Origin: Opitutia bacterium
GTDB lineage: Bacteria > Verrucomicrobiota > Verrucomicrobiae > Opitutales > UBA953
Length of the DNA: 33,837 nt
Assembly: GCA_004558035.1 (NCBI GenBank)
Contig: SFEJ01000025.1
Coordinates: 1 to 33,837 of the forward strand
Direction of reading: 5' to 3'
This document shows, piece after piece, positions 8,090 to 15,349 of the stretch. Within the stretch, counting starts at the first letter, position 1, and each line of letters starts with the position of its first letter. A model generated the notes under the pieces. It had not been told where the DNA came from and did no database searches. It worked only from the letters and a program-made list of their open reading frames with translations. A program made the position numbers and the translations under genes.

Positions 8090-8254
8090 ATGGAATTCTT
8101 GGTTTCGCTGATTCTTGAGTTTTTTCAGGAATGCGCGCTCGGCGCGGTGGAATACCTCACGGAAAACCCGTCGCGGAAACGGACGGCGCTCTGCGTGCTC
8201 GCGCTTCTTCTCCTCGCGGCGGCGGGCGCGTTCGTCGTCCTGAAAATTCTCTGA
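8090..8254 (+). CDS. Small membrane protein (54 residues), unknown
   Basis: ATG at 8090 with AAGGAAA just upstream and TGA at 8252-8254. The product begins with an amphipathic or hydrophobic stretch (MEFLVSLILEFFQECALGAVEYL). A charged linker (TENPSRKRT) follows, then one clear transmembrane helix (ALCVLALLLLAAAGAFVVLKIL) that runs to the C-terminus. No family is recognised. It lies between the response regulator and the peptide transporter, just downstream of repeat copy 2. The start site, the clean hydrophobicity pattern and the hairpin after its stop support a real gene, but no homology can be claimed. Confidence 0.55.
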   Translation: MEFLVSLILEFFQECALGAVEYLTENPSRKRTALCVLALLLLAAAGAFVVLKIL

Positions 8255-8280
8255 GCGGGAACGCGGCGGTTTCCCGCGTT
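8255..8280 (+). terminator. Possible weak terminator after the small membrane ORF
   Basis: Stem GCGGGAA (8255-8261) with TTCCCGC (8271-8277), followed by only a short T-rich run (GTTTCTTT). It is built on one copy of the GGGAACG word. It is weak as a rho-independent terminator. Confidence 0.35.
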
Positions 8281-8342
8281 TCTTTGCTGACAGCGTCGGC
8301 GCGGCGGGAATAAGCTCGCGCTTCAACGTATTTTTCCCAGTC

Positions 8343-10034
8343 ATGAACCCGAACGAAACTTCCGTCGCCCGCGCCGCCTGCGGCGTTCCCGCGAAAAAAT
8401 CCCGCTTCCCGAAATCCGTGTTCTTCATCGTCGGCACGGAGGCGTGCGAGCGTTTCAGCTTCTACGGCATGCGCAGCATTCTCACGCTCTACATCGTGCA
8501 CGAGCTGCTCAAGGAGCTTTCGGCGAGCGGGGCGGACGGGCTGCGCGCGGCGAACGACTTCGCGACGACCGTCGGCCACCTCTTCACGATGGGCGTGTAT
8601 TTCATGCCGCTGCTCGGCGCCTGGATTGCGGACAAGTTCTGGGGGCGCTACTGGACGATTCTCGTGATGTCGCTGTTCTACGTGTGCGGGAACGCGACGC
8701 TCGCGCTCACCGTCGGCAGCGAGACGGGGCTCGCGGTCGGGCTCGCGCTGATCGCGTTCGGCTCGGGCGGCATCAAGCCCTGCGTGTCCTCGTTCATGGG
8801 CGAGCAGTTTTCGCCGGACCAGCGCGACTTCATCGCGCGCGCCTTCGGCATGTTCTATTGGGCGATCAATTTCGGCTCGTTCTTCGCGTTCGGGCTCATT
8901 CCCGTGCTGAAGAACGAGATCGGCTACGCGTGGGCGTTCGGTATTCCCGGCATCGCGATGGGGCTGGCGACGCTCGTTTTCGCCGCGGGAACGCCCGGCT
9001 ACAAACGGACTTTGGGCGAGTGGCTCGCCGAGCCCGCGGGAACGGTCGCGCGGCGCGTGCTGAGTTCCGCCGCGCTCTACGGCGCCGTGCCGGGCTGGTT
9101 TTTCTGCGCGCTGATGATGCTCGCGAAGCCGGAAATGCTCGGCGAGGCGGCGACGTCCGCCGACGCGTTCGGCAGGGCGCTCTTCGTCGCGGGCGCGGGC
9201 GTCGCGGCGTTCTTCGCGGTCGCGGCGCTGTTCGGACTGGCGGCGTTTCTGCCGCGGGCGCTGATGAAGCTCGCGTGCGAGGCGCATCCGGACGTTCCCG
9301 CCGGCGCCGCCGACGCTTCCTCTTCGGAGAAAAAATCTCCCGCCGCCGTTCCCGCGCCGTCGATGACGCTGGGCGAGCGCTTCCGCGCAATCCGCGGAAT
9401 CCTGCTGCTCTTCGCCGTCATTCCCGTCTTCTGGGCGCTGTTCGACCAGATGGCGACGACGTGGGTGATTCTCGGCGGGCAGATGAGCGCGACCACGCTT
9501 TTCTCCTACCCGATCAACACGGAAACGATGCAGAACATCAATCCGATCTTCGTGATGTCGCTCATTCCCGTGCTTTCCTTCTTCATCTATCCCGCGCTGA
9601 ACCGCACGCGCCTGTTCCGGGCGACGCCCCTGCGCCGCATGACGCTCGGGATGCTGCTCACCGCCGCCTCGTTCGTGATCTGCGCGCTGCTGCAGCGCTC
9701 GGTGGACGCCTCGCTCGCGGCGGGAACGCCGACGATTTCCGTGTGGTGGATGGCGCTCCCGTATTTCGTGCTGACGCTGGGCGAAGTGCTCTTTTCGGCG
9801 ACGGGGCTCGAGTTCGCGTTCTCGCAGGCGCCCGCCGCGATGCGCAGCACGATCACGAGCCTGTGGAACCTGACGACGACGGTGGGCAACTTCCTCGTCG
9901 TGCTCGTCGTCGCGCTGGCGCGGGACCTTTCGGCGGCGGAGCGCTTTTACTTCTTCGCGGCGCTGATGGCGGCGGTCGCCGTCGTCTTCGGCGTCTTCTC
10001 GTTCTTCTACAAATACAAGGACGGGAACGCGTGA
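8343..10034 (+). CDS. POT/PTR2 family proton-dependent oligopeptide transporter
   Basis: A 563-residue polytopic inner-membrane protein of the major facilitator superfamily, with about 14 hydrophobic helices. The proton-coupling signature ExxERFxxYG of peptide transporters is intact (E33, E36, R37 in GTEACERFSFYGMR). The second family motif region appears as FGSGGIKPCVSSFMGEQF followed by FYWAINFGSFF. The family imports di- and tripeptides with protons. A cytosolic loop near residues 318-340 is Ala/Ser/Lys-rich. No peptidase gene is adjacent except the distant U32 gene, so substrate specificity is open. It is transcribed toward the minus-strand exonuclease gene, leaving a 22-bp gap. Confidence 0.92.
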   Translation: MNPNETSVARAACGVPAKKSRFPKSVFFIVGTEACERFSFYGMRSILTLYIVHELLKELSASGADGLRAANDFATTVGHLFTMGVYFMPLLGAWIADKFWGRYWTILVMSLFYVCGNATLALTVGSETGLAVGLALIAFGSGGIKPCVSSFMGEQFSPDQRDFIARAFGMFYWAINFGSFFAFGLIPVLKNEIGYAWAFGIPGIAMGLATLVFAAGTPGYKRTLGEWLAEPAGTVARRVLSSAALYGAVPGWFFCALMMLAKPEMLGEAATSADAFGRALFVAGAGVAAFFAVAALFGLAAFLPRALMKLACEAHPDVPAGAADASSSEKKSPAAVPAPSMTLGERFRAIRGILLLFAVIPVFWALFDQMATTWVILGGQMSATTLFSYPINTETMQNINPIFVMSLIPVLSFFIYPALNRTRLFRATPLRRMTLGMLLTAASFVICALLQRSVDASLAAGTPTISVWWMALPYFVLTLGEVLFSATGLEFAFSQAPAAMRSTITSLWNLTTTVGNFLVVLVVALARDLSAAERFYFFAALMAAVAVVFGVFSFFYKYKDGNA

Positions 10035-10056
10035 GAGGGTCGCCGCCGGCGGGCGG

Positions 10057-10896
10057 TCATTCGGCTTTCTTGGCGCGGGAACGCCCGCCGCGGCGTCCGC
10101 GACGGCGGCGTTTCTTCGGCGCGTCGGCGTCCGTCGCCGTTTCCGCGTCTTCCTTTTCGGGCTTCTTCTTCCGCGCGTCCTTCTTCGGCGGGGGCGCGGC
10201 GCAGATGGAGCCGCGGTCGATTTCCTGCGGCGCGACGCCGAGCTTCTGCAGCTTCAGAAAGAGCTCTCGGCTCGTCCACGCGTCCGTCGCCGCATAAACG
10301 ATCTGCTGGTCGGAAAGCGTCTTCGCCGCCCAGTTCGAGACCTGCGCGTTCTTGGAGATGCGTCCGCCGAGATAGTGGGCGCAGAGCGCGCGCAGGCCCG
10401 TGTTGTCGATGCCCGCCTTGCGCGTGTACACGCTCGCGTCCACGAAGCCGGCGTCGTCGAACGGCGCGCGTTTCTTCAGGTGGAGCACGTCTTCCTTGAC
10501 GGCGACGCCGACCTTCAGAATCTGCGGATTTTCGAAAATCGGAAACAGCACGGGAACGCCGCCGCAGTAGTCGAGGCGGAACAGGTAGGCGCATTTTCTG
10601 CCGCAGAGCTGCACGAGCGAGGTCAGATAGCCGTTCCCGCGGGTGAAGCACGGGCGCGTCTCCGTGTCGAAGCCGAGCACCTTTTCCTTCGCGAGCGCGG
10701 CGACGGCCTTGCGCGCGGCCTTTTCGTCGACGATCACTTCGATTTTCCCCTGGTACTGGAGCAACGGCAGGGCGGCGACGAAATCTTTGTCGATGTGGAG
10801 CAGACCGTTCCCGGCGGGGCGGGCGGGCTTCGGAGCCGTCGTTTCTTCGGCGGCTTTCTTTTCTTTGTCTGCGGCGGTGCGCGTGGCGGATTTCAT
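10057..10896 (-). CDS. RNase D-like 3'-5' exonuclease (DEDDy family) with basic tail
   Basis: A 279-residue protein. Residues 50-225 form a DEDDy exonuclease fold: motif I LGFDTET (Asp77, Glu79), motif II KVGVAVKEDVLHL (Asp136) and motif III YAATDAWTSRELF (Tyr201, Asp205). All catalytic acidic residues are present. The C-terminal HRDC domain of classical RNase D is absent. Instead there is a Lys/Arg-rich tail (KKRRRRGRRGGRSRAKK), probably for nucleic-acid binding. The N-terminal 30 residues are low-complexity. It most resembles the short '3'-5' exonuclease' relatives of RNase D that act on structured RNA. The exact substrate is not inferable. Confidence 0.85.
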   Translation of the reverse strand: MKSATRTAADKEKKAAEETTAPKPARPAGNGLLHIDKDFVAALPLLQYQGKIEVIVDEKAARKAVAALAKEKVLGFDTETRPCFTRGNGYLTSLVQLCGRKCAYLFRLDYCGGVPVLFPIFENPQILKVGVAVKEDVLHLKKRAPFDDAGFVDASVYTRKAGIDNTGLRALCAHYLGGRISKNAQVSNWAAKTLSDQQIVYAATDAWTSRELFLKLQKLGVAPQEIDRGSICAAPPPKKDARKKKPEKEDAETATDADAPKKRRRRGRRGGRSRAKKAE

Positions 10897-11009
10897 GATT
10901 CGCCGAAACTAATTTTTCGGCCGCCGCCAGGCAACACTTTAAGCGGCGGCGCGGCGGCGGCTCGAAATTCCCGGCGGGAACGTTCCGGCGCCTTCGCGGG
11001 AACGCCCCG

Positions 11010-11807
11010 TCAGGCGGAGGGGGAGGAGGCGAGGATTTCCAGGGCTTCGGCGTGGAGGCGCGGATTCGCGGCGAGAATCGACGTGGCGCGGAGCGGGTCG
11101 TTCCCGCGCCAGTCGGTGACGACGGCGCCCGCGCCCTGCAGAATCGGCAGCAGCGGGTAGAGGTCCCAGGGCGAGAGCTCCGGATCCGCCATGACGTCCG
11201 CGCGCCCGGAGGCGACGAGCAGGTAGCCGCAGCAGTCTCCCCAGGTGCGGAAGCGGCGCGCGCGGTGGAGCAGGGCGTTCCAGTTCTCGTTCGGGTGTTT
11301 GGTCTCGCAGTCGATGAGGTCGGTCGTGAGCAGCAGGGCGTCGGCGACGCGCCGCGTCTCGGAGACGCGGACGGGAACGCCGTTGAGGCGCGTTTCGCGG
11401 CAGTCGCCGACGATGCGTTCCCGCACGATCGGCTGATCGATGACGCCGATGAGCGGGCGCCCTTCGTGGAGCAGACCGAAGAGGACGCCGTAAAGCGCGA
11501 CGCGCGAGACGAAGGACTTGGTGCCGTCGATCGGATCGAGCGACCAGACGAATTCCGCGTCGGGGTTTTCGTTCCCGAATTCCTCGCCGATGATGCCGTG
11601 ATTCGGATATTTCGCCTTGATCATCGCGCGCAGGGCGCGTTCGCATTCCTTGTCGGCGACGGTGACGGGCGAGCCGTCGGGCTTGATTTCGATTTCGGTG
11701 GAGGCTTTCGCGTGGTAGCCGGCGACGATTTCGCGGGCGGCGTCGGCGAGCGTTTCCGCGAAGGCGCGGAGTTCTTCGAGGTGTTTTTCGGCGATCATGC
11801 GGCGCAT
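11010..11807 (-). CDS. hisN: HisN-type histidinol-phosphatase (inositol monophosphatase family)
   Basis: About 265 residues from the ATG at 11807; an ATG at 11798 is equally possible, and the frame extends further upstream without support. Metal-binding motifs of the Li-sensitive phosphatase fold are complete: GEEFG (Glu75), DPIDGTKSF (Asp91, Asp94) and SPWDLYPLLPILQGAG. The segment WGDCCGYLLVASGRADVMADPEL is characteristic of the histidinol-phosphatase branch. That branch removes phosphate from L-histidinol phosphate in histidine biosynthesis. No other his gene is nearby. A general inositol- or sugar-phosphatase activity is the alternative, but the DCCGY segment favours HisN. Confidence 0.75.
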   Translation of the reverse strand: MRRMIAEKHLEELRAFAETLADAAREIVAGYHAKASTEIEIKPDGSPVTVADKECERALRAMIKAKYPNHGIIGEEFGNENPDAEFVWSLDPIDGTKSFVSRVALYGVLFGLLHEGRPLIGVIDQPIVRERIVGDCRETRLNGVPVRVSETRRVADALLLTTDLIDCETKHPNENWNALLHRARRFRTWGDCCGYLLVASGRADVMADPELSPWDLYPLLPILQGAGAVVTDWRGNDPLRATSILAANPRLHAEALEILASSPSA

Positions 11808-12215
11808 TTTCGCGCATTCCCGCCGACCGCGCAAAGTCAAAATTCCCCCGGCGGCGGGCGCGGAAGGAGCTCCTGTTCATTGTGCGCGTGCGGGTTTTCC
11901 GGGCTCCGGATTTTTGCAAAAGCGCGCCGTGCGGAATGGATCCGCACGGCGCGTTCGGCGTTCTTCAAGGTCGATCCAAAGACATAAAAGAAACGCTTAT
12001 GCGTATAGGGTCGCGCAAAGCGTCGGAGGTGTCAAGAGCGGCGGCGCCGGGCGCGGTCGTTCCGGCGGCGCGGAAAACGCGTTTTCCCCTTATGAATACT
12101 GACGCGGAGGCGGGGCGCGGCGGCAAAAAATCGTTTGCGTTCCCGCGCGTTTTAGAGCATGATGACCCCTTAAAAATGCGCGTTTTCCGACGCGCGGAAA
12201 AACCTTTGAAAAATT
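11808..12215. other. Intergenic region upstream of gyrB with a strong hairpin
   Basis: About 400 bp without a supported gene between two divergent genes. It contains a perfect 12-bp stem, GCGCCGTGCGGA (11924-11935) with its complement at 11941-11952, around a 5-base loop. On the minus strand the stem is followed by CTTTT, so it could terminate minus-strand transcripts. A short palindrome AAAACGCGTTTT lies near 12077-12088. I see no convincing promoter hexamers, although the gyrB promoter should be here. Confidence 0.5.
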
Positions 12216-14822
12216 ATGACGAGCGACAGCGAAAATACAGACAAGATCAGCCAGAAAAACGCCGGCAAGGCTTCCTACGGCGCGGCGGACATCAAGCGCC
12301 TGAAGGGCCTCAAGGCCGTGCGGGAACGCCCGGGCATGTACATCGGCGACACGAACGAGACGGGGCTCCATCACTGCGTCTATGAGATCGTGGACAATTC
12401 CATCGACGAGGCTCTCGCGGGCTTCTGCACCGAAATCTCCGTGACGATTCACGGCGACGGGAGCGTTTCCGTGGAGGACAACGGCCGAGGCATTCCCGTG
12501 GCGATTCACCCGGAGGAAAAAATCCCGACGCTCGAGCTCGTGCTGACGAATCTTCACGCGGGCGGCAAGTTCGAGAAGGGCGCGTATCAGGTTTCCGGCG
12601 GTCTCAACGGCGTCGGCGCCAAGTGCGTGAACGCGCTCTCGGACCATTTCGTCGCGGAAGTCTGCCGCGAAGGCGAGGTGCACAGCATGGAGTTCTGCCG
12701 CGGCGAAGTGACCGTGCCGATTCACGTCCTCGGCAAGACGAAAAAGACGGGCACGAAGATCACGTTTCACCCGGATCCGGAAATCTTCACCGTGCTCGAG
12801 TTCAAATACGAGACGCTGCTGCGCCGCATGCGCGAGCTCGCGTTCCTCGTTCCCGGCATCACGATTTCCGTGGCGGACGAGCGCACGGGGCATTCCGACC
12901 GCTTTCACTTCCGCGAAGGGCTCGCCGAATACGCGCGCTTCCTCAACCAGAACGAGGAGCTGCTCATGGCGAAGCCGATTCTCATCTCCAACGAAGTGGA
13001 CATCACGGACCCGAGCGCGCCGCTCGTCATGAACGACAGATACGCGCCGCCTCCGGGCCGCACGCATCCGGTGAAGATGACGGTGGACGTCGCGATTCAG
13101 TACAACAAGAAATACACGGAGCTCGTCTTCGCGTACACGAACCTGATCACGAATCCCGAGGGCGGCACGCACCTTTCCGGCTTCCGTTCGGCGCTGACGC
13201 GCGTCGTCAACAACTACGCCAAGGCGAACAATCTCATCAAGGACAAGGATCCGAAGCTCACGGGCGACGACATGCGCGAAGGGCTCGTGGCGATCATCTC
13301 CGTGAAGCACCCCGACCCGAAATTCCAGTCGCAGAACAAGACGCGCCTGACGAATCCGGAAGTCGAGGGCGTCGTGCAGAAGGTCGTCGGCGAAGGGCTG
13401 CAGTACGCGTTCGAGAAGGATCCGAAGATGGCGAAGGCCGTCATCGAGGCGGCGTGCAACGCCGCCAAGGCGCGCGAGGCCGCCCGCAAGGCGCGCGAGA
13501 CCGTGCGCAAGAGCGTGCTTTCCGGCGGCGGGCTTCCCGGCAAGCTCGCGGACTGCTCGGAAAAGGATCCGGCGTTGTGCGAACTCTACATCGTCGAGGG
13601 CGATTCCGCGGGCGGTTCCGCCAAGCAGGGACGCGACCGCAAGTACCAGGCGATTCTCCCGCTGCGCGGCAAGATTCTGAACGTCGAAAAGGCGCGCATC
13701 GACAAGATGCTCAATAGCGAAATGATCCGCAACATGATCACCGCGATCGGCACCGGAATCGGCACCGGTCACGAGGAGGGCAAGGACGACGGGAAATTCA
13801 ATCTCGCGAAGTGCCGCTACCACAAGATCGTCATCATGACGGACGCCGACGTGGACGGCGCGCACATCCGCACGCTGCTCCTCACGTTCTTCTTCCGCCA
13901 GATGCGCGGGCTCATCGACGCGGGCTACGTGTACATCGCGCAGCCGCCGCTCTACAAGGTGAAGCGCAAGAAGAAGGAGCAGTACGTGCAGTCCGACGCG
14001 GACATGAACCGCATGCTCCTCAAGCTCGGCTCGGAAGACATCTCGCTCTTCCGCAAGCGCGACAGCCACATGTTCGAGCCGGACAAGGTGGACAAGATCG
14101 TCGAATGCATGGCGCGCCTGGAACGCCTCGGGAACGGCGTCACGCGCTACGGCTGCACGCTCGCCGACTTCCTCGACCAGCACAGGCCGGAGACGCAGGA
14201 GCTCCCGCGCTTCCTCGCCCGCGTCCGCCGCGGGAACGTCGAGACCTACGAATACCTTTTCACCGAAGAGGAAAAGATCAGCTTCTTCATCCGCTACCAG
14301 GTGGACGACGTTACGGCGGCGCAGAACATCTCCGAAGTCGAGGTGGACGGCGTGAAGGTGCAGCAGCGCATCAGCGTCTATGAAATCTACGAGGCCGCTC
14401 AGCTGACGAAGATTCTGAAGGAAATGTCCGCGCTCGGGCTGGACATCAACCGCTTCGCGGCGACGGAAGAACCGCGCTACGAACTGATCGAAGGCGAGCA
14501 CCGCGAAGAGGACGCCGCCGCGGGAACGCTCGACGACAAGAAGCGCCACCCGCTGAACTCGATGCTCGAGCTCGTCGGGAAAATCCGCGAACTCGGCCGC
14601 CGCGGCCTCACGATCTCCCGATACAAAGGGTTGGGCGAAATGAATCCGGAACAGCTCTTCGAGACGACGATGGATCCCGCGAAGCGCAGCTTCCTGCGCG
14701 TCACGATCGAAGACGCCGCGGAAGCCAACCGCGTGTTCACGATGCTGATGGGCGACGACGTCCCGCCGCGCCGCCAGTTTATCGAGGACAACGCGCTCAA
14801 CACGTCCTATCTCGACGTGTGA
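12216..14822 (+). CDS. gyrB: DNA gyrase subunit B
   Basis: An 868-residue GHKL ATPase and Toprim subunit. The N-terminus has RPGMYIGDT, EIVDNSIDEALAG (ATP/Mg site), DNGRGIPV and GGLNGVGAKCVNAL. The transducer domain follows. The Toprim domain has EGDSAGGSA (Glu461), PLRGKILNVEKAR and TDADVDGAHIRTLLLTFFFR. The tail carries RYKGLGEMNPEQLFETTMDP. It is longer than the roughly 640-residue short type. Extra sequence lies between Toprim and the GLGEMNP tail, including YLFTEEEKISFFIRYQ, as in the long proteobacterial-type GyrB. With GyrA it introduces negative supercoils. The C-terminal codon is followed within 6 bases by the terminal repeat of the GxxExxY cassette. Confidence 0.97.
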   Translation: MTSDSENTDKISQKNAGKASYGAADIKRLKGLKAVRERPGMYIGDTNETGLHHCVYEIVDNSIDEALAGFCTEISVTIHGDGSVSVEDNGRGIPVAIHPEEKIPTLELVLTNLHAGGKFEKGAYQVSGGLNGVGAKCVNALSDHFVAEVCREGEVHSMEFCRGEVTVPIHVLGKTKKTGTKITFHPDPEIFTVLEFKYETLLRRMRELAFLVPGITISVADERTGHSDRFHFREGLAEYARFLNQNEELLMAKPILISNEVDITDPSAPLVMNDRYAPPPGRTHPVKMTVDVAIQYNKKYTELVFAYTNLITNPEGGTHLSGFRSALTRVVNNYAKANNLIKDKDPKLTGDDMREGLVAIISVKHPDPKFQSQNKTRLTNPEVEGVVQKVVGEGLQYAFEKDPKMAKAVIEAACNAAKAREAARKARETVRKSVLSGGGLPGKLADCSEKDPALCELYIVEGDSAGGSAKQGRDRKYQAILPLRGKILNVEKARIDKMLNSEMIRNMITAIGTGIGTGHEEGKDDGKFNLAKCRYHKIVIMTDADVDGAHIRTLLLTFFFRQMRGLIDAGYVYIAQPPLYKVKRKKKEQYVQSDADMNRMLLKLGSEDISLFRKRDSHMFEPDKVDKIVECMARLERLGNGVTRYGCTLADFLDQHRPETQELPRFLARVRRGNVETYEYLFTEEEKISFFIRYQVDDVTAAQNISEVEVDGVKVQQRISVYEIYEAAQLTKILKEMSALGLDINRFAATEEPRYELIEGEHREEDAAAGTLDDKKRHPLNSMLELVGKIRELGRRGLTISRYKGLGEMNPEQLFETTMDPAKRSFLRVTIEDAAEANRVFTMLMGDDVPPRRQFIEDNALNTSYLDV

Positions 14823-14827
14823 CGGGG

Positions 14828-14855
14828 TTTCCCGCAAAGACGCAAAGACGCGAAG
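14828..14855 (+). repeat. Left terminal inverted repeat of GxxExxY cassette
   Basis: The 28-base block TTTCCCGCAAAGACGCAAAG...CGCGAAG is the inverted complement of 15277-15304 with one mismatch (A for T at the middle AAG/TAAG). It starts 6 bases after the gyrB stop codon. Confidence 0.85.
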
Positions 14856-14875
14856 AAGGAAGGATTTTTCGAACG

Positions 14876-15289
14876 ATGATGACCGAAAACGAGATTGCGC
14901 GAATCGCCGTCGACGCGGCGGTTTTCGTGCATCGCGGTCTCGGCGCCGGCTTGCTCGAATCCGTTTACGAAACGGTTCTCGCGAAACAGCTCGCGAAGCG
15001 CGGGCTCGACGTGAAGCGGCAGGTTCCGATTTCGATCCGTTTCGACGGAGAAGTCTTCGAAGAGGGCTTCCGAGCGGACATCGTCCTGAACGATCTCGTG
15101 ATCATCGAAATCAAGTCCGTGGAAAAAACGCTTCCCGTTCATCTGAAGCAGCTGCAGACGTATCTGAAGCTGACGGGCAAAAAACTCGGGCTTCTGATGA
15201 ACTTCAATTCCGCCCTCATGAAGGACGGCATCGCGCGCTGCGTCAACGGACTCGACGAGGAAGTCCGCCTCCCGAACTTCGCGTCTTAG
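14876..15289 (+). CDS. GxxExxY protein, PD-(D/E)XK nuclease superfamily
   Basis: A 137-residue protein from the ATG at 14876, chosen for GAAGGAAGGA about a dozen bases upstream; the longer frame would be translated from the terminal repeat. The family signature is Gly25-x-x-Glu28-x-x-Tyr31 (GLLESVY). The nuclease core is RADIV (Asp68) and VIIEIKS (Glu78, Lys80), preceded by DVKRQVPISIRFDGE. The closing LKLTGKKLGLLMNFN is typical. The family's biological role is undefined, and a nuclease role is inferred from the active-site residues. Its last codons and TAG stop lie inside the right inverted repeat. It interrupts gyrB-gyrA and lacks the GGGAACG word frequent elsewhere, which suggests insertion. 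Confidence 0.88.
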   Translation: MMTENEIARIAVDAAVFVHRGLGAGLLESVYETVLAKQLAKRGLDVKRQVPISIRFDGEVFEEGFRADIVLNDLVIIEIKSVEKTLPVHLKQLQTYLKLTGKKLGLLMNFNSALMKDGIARCVNGLDEEVRLPNFAS

Positions 15290-15304
15290 CGTCTTTGCGG
15301 GAAA
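15277..15304 (-). repeat. Right terminal inverted repeat of GxxExxY cassette
   Basis: Complement of 14828-14855 in 27 of 28 positions. It includes the last codons and the stop of the GxxExxY gene (TAG at 15287-15289) and ends 45 bp before the gyrA start. Confidence 0.85.
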
Positions 15305-15349
15305 AACCGAATTCACAACCGGCAACCAAAACGAAAACGATTTTAAACA

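Noticed and set aside
11808..12215. Replication origin near gyrB
   Set aside because: No cluster of DnaA boxes (TTATCCACA-like) and no dnaA or dnaN nearby.
12090..14837. A 915-codon open frame antisense to gyrB
   Set aside because: It mirrors gyrB codons in a GC-rich genome, shows no domain, and gyrB is unmistakable on the other strand.
14819..14875. 19 extra N-terminal codons of the GxxExxY protein
   Set aside because: They are read from the inverted repeat and overlap the gyrB stop; GAAGGAAGGA supports the ATG at 14876.
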